Shown here: positions 55,851 through 64,000 of the stretch, one piece after another
Numbering within the stretch: the stretch's first letter is position 1
Layout: every line of letters begins with the position of its first letter
NCBI GenBank assembly: GCA_039707465.1
Contig: CM077651.1
Span: 16,472,019-16,536,018, forward strand
Length of the DNA stretch: 64,000 nucleotides
Direction: 5' to 3'
Source of the DNA: Rhabdophis nuchalis
Taxonomy: Eukaryota > Chordata > Lepidosauria > Squamata > Natricidae
Made by a program: the position numbers and the translations under genes
Notes under the pieces: model-generated
The model's input: only the letters and a program-made list of their open reading frames with translations
Database searches by the model: none
What the model was told of the DNA's origin: nothing

Positions 55851-56690
55851 CTGCAATAAAACATTACCATAAATTTTTATTTTTATTTGATTTCCTTGCA
55901 CATGGGTGCACATGTGTGTTTGCTCTAAGAGCAGGATAAATGTCAGCATTGAGGTGTAAATTTACAGTCATATTTTGACAGACAGTGGAAGCATCATTAT
56001 TTTCCCATTTGTTCTTCACACAATTTCCAAAAAGTCTTGCCTGTGGAAAAAGTAGTGAATTCTAGATGGGAAGGCTATGAAATTCAATTCTATATTTTTG
56101 GCTGTTGTCACAACACAAAGGTTATGTTTAACTTTCTAACTGGAAAAAGATGACCCAGGGAGCATACTGCTTGGAGAAATGGAAATTCTTATCTACTTGT
56201 GTTCCACCAAATTTCTAACAAAAATGGTTTAAGCCTGCGATGCAGAATAAGGTTGTCTTCTTTGGATTATGTGACATTGATATAGCTAATGCCTACATTT
56301 GTGATTATTTTTATCAGCAGTAGCAGCACTATTTAATGCCTAGGGAGTAGAAGCCTGGCAATGACTCCATTTTAATGTTATGTTGAAAGACTGTGAAATA
56401 AAGCAACTGTTTTAAGTTCAATGCTGAAGGGACAAATTAGAATTTGTGTAGAAGGGAAATTGGGTGGGCAAAATTGGGAATAATTTGCAAGCACTTGATC
56501 AATGTTGAATAAAATGCATTTGGCAAAGAGAAAGGAGAGAGGAGGGAAGAGTTTACTGAAAGCTGAATTCCATGGATTACAAGTTGATATATGCAATTAA
56601 ACTTAAAGGAAGTTTTCCCCTCTTTTGCATATTTCATCCCATTTGGTGAGGAAATAAAAGAGAACCGATAGAAGAAGAGAATATTTGTAG
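55851..56690. other. Unannotated sequence
   Basis: No element or gene recognised. Confidence 0.4.
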
Positions 56691-56790
56691 CTCAGGGTTG
56701 GCGCCCTCTAAGCTTGGTGGTTTTCTTGCAGATGTTTCAATACCAAATTAGGTAACATGATCAAAGCCAGACATCAGTGTTAGGCATCAG
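56691..56790 (-). mobile_element. Penelope-like fragment with decayed hammerhead
   Basis: On the minus strand, TTGATCA (56764-56758; consensus CTGANGA, two changes), an extra T, stem II GTTACC (56756-56751) with GGTATT (56744-56739, partly paired), then GAAAC (56738-56734). The layout, including the extra U, matches classes A and B at 22-23 kb. 'tgcaagaaaaccaccaagct' follows. The ribozyme is surely inactive. Confidence 0.5.
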
Positions 56791-57201
56791 TGCCAGTCAA
56801 AAGCCCTTCCCTGTCTTTCATAGTTGACAAAGCATAATGATACCCTTGATGACAACAATTGGACCAACCACTTGGTGGGCTCTGAGGTACCCTGGGGTCT
56901 CTGGCCTGCTGGCAAAACCATGTCTTCCTACTTTTTGAAAGCATGTCAGAGGGGCAACCTTATTATTCCTGCAAAGATGATGTTCCACATATACCCTCAA
57001 TTTTTCTCATCTTAAAAAGAACACCTTTTTAATAGCCACAGAAGTCTAAGATCTAGAACCAAATCTAGAACTGGCTCTCAAAATAAATCCCATCTCATTA
57101 AGTTTTTAGAATGTTCTAATAGCTTTAACAAGTGTCTCCATTGGGTGAGCAAACATTCATTTAGATTTTTATTCCCAAAGGACTAGGTATACGGTTCTAT
57201 A
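56791..57201. other. Unannotated sequence
   Basis: No element or gene recognised. Confidence 0.4.
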
Positions 57202-57202
57202 G

Positions 57203-57354
57203 CAGTGGTTCTTAACCTGTGGTCCCTGGACCCTTAGAGGGCTGCCATGTCATCACAGGAGATCTGAGAAGGCTTGAATAAATGTTACGATTTTAATTTT
57301 GAGTTAGGTCTTGGTGATTCATGTCAAGAAAAGGTATTCAAAGAGGGTCCATGG
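57203..57354. mobile_element. hAT-type MITE interrupted by another
   Basis: Begins CAGTGGTTCTTAACCTGTGG, a hAT-like terminus, and runs to 'aagagggtccatgg', where the next MITE has inserted. It resumes after 57777. Confidence 0.6.
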
Positions 57355-57509
57355 CAGTGGTGGGTTTCTGCAGGCTCGCACCTACTCGCGAGAGCCAGTT
57401 GGTGAAATTTAGAGAACCGGTGAGAGGGGGTTCCACCAGCGTACGTGGAAGTAAATCTGGCCCGCCGCTGCCAGTGACCCAAAGGGGAGGAAAGGAAAGG
57501 AAGAAAGGA

Positions 57510-57589
<80 letters not shown>

Positions 57590-57769
57590 AAAAATTTATC
57601 ATCACAATTGAGTCCAAAATTTTGGTTGCTAAGCAAGAGAGTTGTTAAATGAGTTTCACCACATTTTAAAAGGTGGCCACTCCCACCCTGTCACATGACT
57701 GCCAAGCCACGCCCACAAAATAGGCCACACCTACAGAGTAGGTTCTAAAAATTTTGAAACCCACCACTG
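57355..57769. mobile_element. CAGTGGTGGG-type hAT MITE with perfect 8-bp TSD
   Basis: Starts CAGTGGTGGGTTTC and ends GAAACCCACCACTG. The duplication GTCCATGG is perfect at 57347-57354 and 57770-57777. The right part ('gccaagccacgcccacaaaa', 'taggccacacctacagagta') is shared with 61590-61830. It contains a (GAAA)n array. Confidence 0.88.
57484..57592. repeat. (GAAA)n microsatellite
   Basis: About 27 units inside the hAT MITE. Confidence 0.95.
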
Positions 57770-57799
57770 GTCCATGGTGAAGAAAATGTGATCATTATT

Positions 57800-58048
57800 A
57801 AAGCAATAGCACTTAGACTTACTGTGTATACTGCTTCACAGTGCTTTTACAGCCCTCTCTAAGCGGTTTACAGAGTCAGCCTATTGCCCCCAACAATCTG
57901 GATCCTCATTTGACCCTCCTAGGAAGGATGGAAGGCTGAGTCAACTTTGAGCCTGGTGAGATTCAAACTGCCAAATTGCAGGCAGTCGGTAGGCAGCAGA
58001 AGTAGTCTATAGTACTGCACTCTAACCTCTGCACCATCACGACTCTTA
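57800..58048 (-). mobile_element. tRNA-derived SINE family 2, reverse, nearly complete
   Basis: The best copy of the family in this window: 'aagcaatagcacttagactt', 'ctctctaagcggtttacaga', 'tattgcccccaacaatctgg', then the head with 'ggtgagattcaaactgcc' (B box reversed) and 'ctaacctctgcaccatcacg' (A box side). Confidence 0.82.
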
Positions 58049-58489
58049 AAGGGCTTATGATGAAATGAATGTTCATGAGCCCCACCCCTTAGAGAAATTT
58101 ATTCTGACAAAGATTTATGCCATATCAATTTGGACTTAAATAAGTATAGAGCAGGGATATCACCATTAAAAACCAGAATCCCGGTTATAGATATGTTGTA
58201 AAACTAAGTGGGTGGTGATTAACCAAGGAAAGGAACTAAAAGATTGGCCTGGGATGAAGCACTGTGAAAAAGCCAAACTTTGGGGAGTTCATTAGTAAAG
58301 GAATTAGAAAGAAAACCATTCTTAAAATGATGATTTTGCTCTAACTGTTGATATGGGCCATTTTGCAAGTGTGAAGTCCTGGTTGGTCTCCAGAATGATA
58401 CTGCAGAGCTGGAAAAAAAAACAAGCAGTTTATCCAAATGATCAATTGACAAAGCAACTTCCTAGCTGAAGAGAGAGTGAACATTTTGG

Positions 58490-58492
<3 letters not shown>
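58049..58492. other. Unannotated sequence
   Basis: No element or gene recognised. Confidence 0.4.
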
Positions 58493-58532
<40 letters not shown>

Positions 58533-58542
58533 ACACACACAT
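58493..58542. repeat. (CA)n microsatellite
   Basis: About 25 units with one interruption. Confidence 0.95.
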
Positions 58543-58859
58543 GCTTAGGGTGGAAGAAAGGAAATAAAATTTGGGACATGATAAAGATAATGGTAATAAT
58601 ATAGAGCAAATGGTTATATTCAATATGTTCAAACTGTGTCTGGGGATTCAGGATAAAAGAAAGCATGTGTTTTTGCATAAACTACATTATCGAATGATGG
58701 GATTTGCCTGCATAGAATGAAATGACAGCTCTCAGCTTGTCAGACTTTAAAACAGATGTAGAATACTGATGGTGTTAAAAGAGTACATGCCTGCGGGCAT
58801 CTGAAGTTTTGACCAAAGGGGATGATTGGAGTTCTTTTACAGTCCCATAGATATAAATA

Positions 58860-59120
58860 GATCCTGAAGATGAAACTCAAATACTTTGGCCACCTAATGA
58901 AAAGGAAGGACTCACTGGAGAAGAGCCTCATGCTGGGAACAATCGAGGCCAAAAGAAGAAGGGGACGACAGAGAATGAGGGGGCTGGATGGAGTCACCGA
59001 AGCATTTGGCGTGAGATTAAATGCACTCCAGAGGATGGTAGAGGACAGGAAGGCCTGGAGGAACATTGTCCATGGGGCTGCAATGTGTCGGACATGACTT
59101 TGCAATTAACAACAAGAAAA
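58860..59120 (+). mobile_element. RTE-BovB LINE 3' end
   Basis: 58870-59097 reads 'KLKYFGHLMKRKDSLEKSLM', 'GTIEAKRRRGRQRMRGLDGV' and 'MVEDRKAWRNIVHGAAM', the C-terminus of the BovB reverse transcriptase, still open over 75 codons. The tail is 'tgtcggacatgactttgc' with an (AAC)-rich end. BovB is known to be widespread and horizontally transferred in squamates, and to move Sauria SINEs. Confidence 0.9.
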
Positions 59121-59164
59121 TATAAATATGGTGTGTGTGTGTATTTGTGCATGTGTGCACGCTT

Positions 59165-59460
59165 GCAAGGGCTCAGCAGTTTAAGACACTGAACCTGTCA
59201 GCTGACCGCCCTGGTTCAAGACCAAGTGCTGCACAATGTGATGAGCTCTTGTTACTTGCCCCAGCTCCTTCCCACCTAATATTCCAGAGCATGCAAATGC
59301 AAGTAGATAAATAGGTACACTTCAATGGGAAGATAACAGTATTCCGTGTGCCTCACCATATAGCCATGCTGGGTGTATGACCATGGAAATGTCTTTGGAC
59401 AACCCTGGCTCCCTGAGCTAAGAAATGGAAATGACTGGAGAGGGGAAATCTTTACCTGTT
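59165..59460 (+). mobile_element. Sauria-type SINE, old copy
   Basis: Diverged from the other copies: head 'agggctcagcagtttaagac', body 'gatgagctcttgttacttgc', tail ending 'ggggaaatctttacctgt'. The BovB-like tail is partly deleted. It lies just after a BovB 3' end. Confidence 0.72.
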
Positions 59461-59761
59461 AGCTATAAACAAAGATATTTAGTTGAAACAAATATTGGAA
59501 AATTTAATATTTTGCATACATGTATTCCAAGTAATAGTATTAATGTCACAAAACTGAGGCCAGATTAATTTTACCCCATAATATAGTACACTGTGCTCTG
59601 GTTTTTGCCAAACATTACATCATAACAATGTCTGGAACTACAGAGTTTTAGTTTCTTCTTTCTGTCTGAATTTCCATAGCCTGTGCCAGAAAACACAGCG
59701 CTGCAGAAGAAGAGGAAGAAGTAACTCTAACATAATGAATGTAAACAACTAAAGTTGTCAA

Positions 59762-60205
59762 AATGCGAGACCGCCTCCTGCCCCATACATCTCTTAGACC
59801 GATACGCTCCCACAGAGAGGGCCTCCTCAGGGTGCCGTCGGCTGGACAATGCCGACTAGCGACACCCAGGGGGAGAGCCTTCTCTGTGGCGGGCCCAGTC
59901 CTCTGGAACGACTTACCCCCTGAACTCCGCACCATCTCCGACCTCCGCCTCTTCCGCAAGTGTCTGAAGACACACCTATTTCACCTAGCCGGCCTAGCGT
60001 AACCTCCACACTGACCATTAGATAGTTTTTAAACTTGGGATTTTAATTTGGTTTTTAGCGCAGGGTTTATTTATTAAAATAAGTATTTTAAATTTCATAT
60101 ATTTTATATTTTGTATGTATTTTAACATCCCTGTGCGCCGCCCTGGGTCCTAACAAGGAGAAGGGCGGGATATAAATTTAATAAAATAAAAAAATAAAAT
60201 AAAAG
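59762..60205 (+). mobile_element. L2-like LINE 3' fragment
   Basis: Coding remnant 'MRDRLLPHTSLRPIRSHREG' and 'GRAFSVAGPVLWNDLPPELR' (59763-60002), then the 3' UTR ('gccgccctgggtcctaacaa') and an (AAAAT)n tail. It is very similar to the copy at 17515, so both belong to one recent subfamily. Confidence 0.87.
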
Positions 60206-60660
60206 ATCACTTCCAGATGTAAGTAGGGTTCTTTTGAACCTACTCTAATACTCTGAAATACAGGCAGGTGTTAATCAGGAGATCTGATTGTGGAAAAGAA
60301 TTCAGTGCAAAGACTAATCAGATTCTGTGAAGGATTCTGGAAATCAGCCTGAACTTTTGAGGAATTAAAAAGGTGTTTTAAAAATAAAATCTACCACCAA
60401 GCAGAGAGATATTAATCTTGCTTTGAACATTGACTAATAATGTCTTATCCCCATGGGAACCTAATGACCACGGCTCTTCTTAGTCCCACCTCTGAAATCA
60501 TTCTTGTCATTCTGATTATTCAGAATTAATGAGAGTTGGGCTGGTTTGTTAGGGTTGTAAGGATTATTATTTCTTTCTACCTGTAGCATATGAGTGCAAA
60601 TAAAGAAACAAATAATCATTACGAAGAGTAGTGGCTTGGTGCTGTTGATATTCCAGTGAT
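60206..60660. other. Unannotated sequence
   Basis: No element or gene recognised. Confidence 0.4.
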
Positions 60661-60870
60661 GTACAAGTGAGAATCTATATATATAAAAACAACTCTGTGT
60701 GTGTGTGTCTGTCTGTCTGTCTGTCTATCTGTCTGTCTCTGTGTATGTGTATGTTCAAGCATAACTCTGGAACACCTCAAGCAATTTCAAACAAACTTGG
60801 CACACAGATGACTTATTCTCTGGAGACAAATACTAAGAGGGTAAGGCACCCCTAAAACACCTCTCTGTGT
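60661..60870. repeat. (TG)n/(TCTG)n-headed repeat of unknown family
   Basis: 'tatatatataaaaacaactc' leads into (TG)n and (TCTG)n, then 'gcataactctggaacacctc', 'aaacaaacttggcacacaga'. This organisation looks like a dispersed repeat, but I cannot assign it. Confidence 0.4.
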
Positions 60871-60881
60871 GTGTCCTGGCC

Positions 60882-61833
60882 AGTGGTGGGTTTCCATTAT
60901 TTTTACTACTGGTATGCTCTCATGAAGTTTCTGTGCACATGCAGCAGCACCCGGGTGGGTGGGTGGAGCCTCCTGCTGCTGCCACTACCGGTTCGCCCAA
61001 TCTGGGCTGACTTGGGAGCAATCCAAGTAAAGATAGAAAGAGAAAGAAAGAAAAAAGAATGAAACTTCTTTTGCAAAGGAGAAAAACAAATGCTGTCGCT
61101 TTAAATCGGAATTGAGCATACATGGCTGTGGAATTCTGGAAGTTGAAGTTCACAAGTCTCAATGCCTATAAATTTAAATGGAAAAGGTTCAGGGAACAAC
61201 AAAATGGTTATATGGTTATATGTGATATGATTTTATGTTTTTGAAGTTTTGGGGTTTTTGCAATATGGGCTTTGTTTTTCTAAAAGGGTTTGAATGATCC
61301 CCTGCTTGTGGATGGAGCCAAACTTTCTCTAGGGTCATTATCTCATTATCTCTATCTGGCAAGAATGTGGAATGAGCTGCAGGCAGGTTTCTTTGTTAGC
61401 AGAAAGAAAGAAAAACCGCACAGCAATTGAGAGGTAGAAAGCTACTCGGAGGTCATCTAGCCCCCTGCTTCACCAGGAAACCTTATATTGTATGGATTTT
61501 TTTGGTCCCTCTAACAGAGAGGAAAATTGCCAGAAAGAGAAGGTGTTTACTAGGACAAGGCTGCCATGCAGAGGAAAGCAAAGCTAGTCCTAGACTTATG
61601 ATTACAATTGAGTTCAAAATTTTGGTTACTAACAAGAGCGTTGCTAAGTGAGCTTCACCACATTTTACCCAATCCATGACATCTCCTGATGAGTGAAATC
61701 AAGTTGGCCACGCCCACCTGATCACATGACTGCCAAGAAACTCCCACCCCAGTCACATGACCGCCAAGCCACTCCCACAAAACAGGCCACACCTACAGAA
61801 TAGGTTCTAAAAAAATTTGAAATCCACCACTGG
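60882..61833. mobile_element. CAGTGGTGGG-type hAT element, composite
   Basis: Left terminus CAGTGGTGGGTTTCC (60882) and right terminus GAAATCCACCACTG (about 61819-61832). The right 240 bp equal the right part of the MITE at 57355. The flanks do not match, and a hairpin-MITE piece (about 61127-61165) and a short reverse CR1 piece (61437-61475) lie inside, so this may be two partial elements rather than one. Confidence 0.5.
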
Positions 61834-61904
61834 TATGCACGCAGAGCAATTTACATTGAACAGCACACGTGCACGTTGCACATGGGTTGTAAACCAGCAA
61901 CAAC

Positions 61905-61985
61905 CCGCCCCTGCATAGCACAATGGTTAGAATGCAGTGTTGCAGGTTAACTTTGCCTACAGCCAGGAGTTCAATCCCAACTGAC
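61905..61985 (+). mobile_element. tRNA-like SINE head fragment
   Basis: 'gcatagcacaatggttagaa' and 'caggagttcaatcccaactg' stand at tRNA-like A-box and B-box spacing. The rest of the element is unrecognisable. Confidence 0.5.
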
Positions 61986-62894
61986 TCAGGATTGACCATA
62001 TTAAGCTACAGTAAGCAACTGCTAAAAATTTCAGAATGGATGATCTTACTTTTGTGGTATAATGATCCAAAGCCAGATATAGGATTGTAGCTTGTTCCTC
62101 TCAGTGGCCAATTGTGCTCACTAATCTATAAGAGTAGAGACAATATACAATGTGAACGTATAATCGGTTGAAGATTGGTAAACTTTCTTAATGTTTCTGT
62201 TGTTTGGAGTGAGTGGATTGAGAAAACATTATACTTTACTAAATAGCTCTGGTTACTTTCTGTTGGAATTCAAGAGACCAAGTGGCAGGTGTAATGTACC
62301 TTAGAATGACTACTTGTGTAATACTTGCTGGCCATGCGCCATGGACCTCTAAGGATGACATGCTTACTGGAGATCAAATCGTAATATAGTTTCAAAGGTA
62401 GGATTTGGTAGGTGAAGATGACAGTATGTTATTTCTACTATCAGATCTTGGGACCTAGGTGAACACAAATCAATGAACTTGACTACTCAAATTCCATAAA
62501 TCAATCCTCAGGATTAACAGCCAAAGACAAGATAGAGGCTATACTATTCTTCAGTCTAACATACGTGATTATGATTTGAAATCCGAATCCTTCAGAAATG
62601 GTGACAGCAATCTATGGATCACCAGAAGATACCAAGCAAAAGGGTGGCCACCACAGGAGTGGAAGCTAAAGCTTTGAAAATGATAACCGTAGTGAATCAA
62701 GGCTGTTTAGTTTTAGTTGTATGTGCATGAAAAGTACACAAATCTTGCCTTTTAAAGACCTTCAGAAGGGACATGCTTTGCTGGAATAGCTTCAGGGAAC
62801 TTTTTGCCTCGAAACTGTATGTCATATCTGTTTATGAACTCTTTGTTCCTTCTCTCTTCCTGGCAAACAAGAGCTGACAAACGTGACTGTCTCA
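61986..62894. other. Unannotated sequence
   Basis: No element or gene recognised. Confidence 0.35.
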
Positions 62895-62985
62895 CCATGT
62901 TGTTGTTGTTACTTGCAAAGTCATGTCTGACCTATCATGACCCCATGGACAATGTTCCTCCAGGCCTTCCTGTCCTCCACCCACC
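62895..62985 (-). mobile_element. RTE-BovB LINE 3' end, reverse
   Basis: 'ttgttgttgttacttgcaaa', 'gtcatgtctgacctatcatg' and 'aatgttcctccaggccttcc' are the reverse of the BovB tail and last codons ('EDRKAWRNIVHG'). It runs into (ATCC)n at 62984-63003. Confidence 0.85.
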
Positions 62986-63003
62986 ATCCATCCATCCATC
63001 CAT

Positions 63004-63949
63004 CTATATACTGACATTTAACATACAGTATGTGAATTCCTTCCTTCCTGCTTTTCTTCCTTCTTTTCTCCCTCCCTCCCTCTGTGTTCTTAGTGCTTTT
63101 TGGTGTTGTGAGCCTTAGACATAGCTGCGCTTGAAACCTTACCATGAAAACCTAATGTTTTATAGTCAGTTGTACGTCAAAATCTTGTTTACATATTTTT
63201 CCCCGCAGATCCTAGTTAGCCTCTGTGAAATCAGAGGGAGTACATACTGAAGCTTAGATTTCCTTGTGCTTTTTAAAATTCTTTTTTGGGGAGGCTGGTT
63301 AGACTCTGTGGGCTCATACATTTGACTAGCTATGTCTCCTTATACAGCTCAGGTTTTATGTAAATTTATCTCCCTCCTCTTCTCTTCCAAAGGATCTATT
63401 GCTTGGTACATTCAGCAATTCACAAATGATTATCTGCTGTATGATTAATGCCATGCCATTGAGCTGTAATATATCATTAGATTTGCTTAGAAAAAGGCAA
63501 ATGCTATGATCATCCAGATGATTTTTGGGAGTGCTTTTCCTTCCGTCTGTTTTAATATTCCAACATTGTTTTTTATACACCACTATAGCTAATCGTACCA
63601 AGCCTACTTTTGGTTTGTAGGATATAGATTTTCAAGGAATGAATAAAAGAAGGTAGGAATCCATTTACAATGGCATATATCAGACTGCTCTCCTTCCTGA
63701 TGTATCTGCTGGAAATGTGGCTTCCAGTTGTGTGACAGTCCTTACATGTGGCTTAACATTATTCGATCTTTGTTTTCAAGGAAACTAGACGATGGAGAAA
63801 TTGCATAACGTACCTTGGGTGTAGAAGAGGAATAATTTGATGTGGGGAAGAAAAAGGCATCTAAACACAGACAGACAGGCATGCTCACACACATACATAT
63901 GTCCCAAAGGTGCTTTTCTAAAAAGGAATTGAACTTTCTTGGGTTTTTT
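63004..63949. other. Unannotated sequence
   Basis: Short (TTCC)/(CCCT) patches near 63040-63082; nothing else recognised. Confidence 0.4.
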
Positions 63950-64000
63950 AATAATAATAATAATAATAATTTATTTTATATACCGCGTCCTCTCCCCAGG
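63950..64000 (-). mobile_element. L2-like LINE 3' end, cut by the window edge
   Basis: (TAA)n at 63949-63970 followed by 'ataccgcgtcctctcccca', the reverse 3' end of the L2-like family. The rest lies beyond the window. Confidence 0.8.

Overview
The window is non-coding nuclear DNA of a squamate reptile, most likely a snake. The evidence is the mix of repeats: CR1 3' ends, L2-like LINEs, a Rex1-like LINE, RTE-BovB tails, Sauria-type SINEs (tRNA head, BovB-like tail), many hAT-type MITEs with 8-bp target duplications, and very long microsatellites attached to CR1 or Rex1 tails. I recognise no host protein-coding gene. The only long open frames belong to retrotransposons, and most other open frames are translations of simple repeats or of LINE fragments.

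Layout. 1-9 kb: CR1, SINE and MITE copies in AT-rich DNA. 9-12.7 kb: two L2-like tails meeting tail to tail, a solo LTR, a Sauria SINE, a hAT hairpin, and a MITE split by an LINE. 13-18.8 kb: MITEs with clean 8-bp duplications, an old reverse transcriptase remnant, and an L2-like tail abutting an L1-type ORF1 remnant. 21.9-23.7 kb: an island with hammerhead ribozyme motifs (below). 24-27.8 kb: CR1, Rex1 and a pyrimidine tract. 28.8-30.8 kb: a complete ORF1-only L1-type element with target duplications. 30.9-35 kb: MITE, Sauria SINE, L2-like tail. 35.25-38.64 kb: a nearly full-length L2-like LINE with an uninterrupted endonuclease plus reverse transcriptase frame. 40.5-42.6 kb: a CR1-seeded compound microsatellite carrying a 1.5-kb hAT-like element that holds a roughly 640-bp GC-rich palindrome. 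43-64 kb: scattered SINEs, CR1, a second solo LTR, nested hAT MITEs, BovB tails and microsatellites.

The most interesting region is 22.1-23.7 kb. Six sequences there fold as hammerhead self-cleaving ribozymes, and they fall into three sequence classes. One class (three copies, two in direct and one in inverted orientation) is a roughly 216-bp SINE-like unit: a tRNA-Ala-like head with exact or near-exact A and B boxes, then directly a complete hammerhead, then an AT-rich tail running into an (AC/AT)n microsatellite. The other classes sit in Penelope-like sequence and include a 235-bp palindrome with a hammerhead on each arm. A seventh, decayed hammerhead lies near 56.7 kb. A self-cleaving tRNA-headed SINE would be a retrozyme-like parasite of RNA polymerase III; that interpretation is inference, while the motif, the paired stems and the compensating changes between classes are read directly from the sequence.

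The retrotransposons probably relate functionally as follows (inference from family knowledge): BovB machinery moves the Sauria SINEs, an L1-type enzyme moves the ORF1-only family, and an unseen hAT transposase moves the MITEs.
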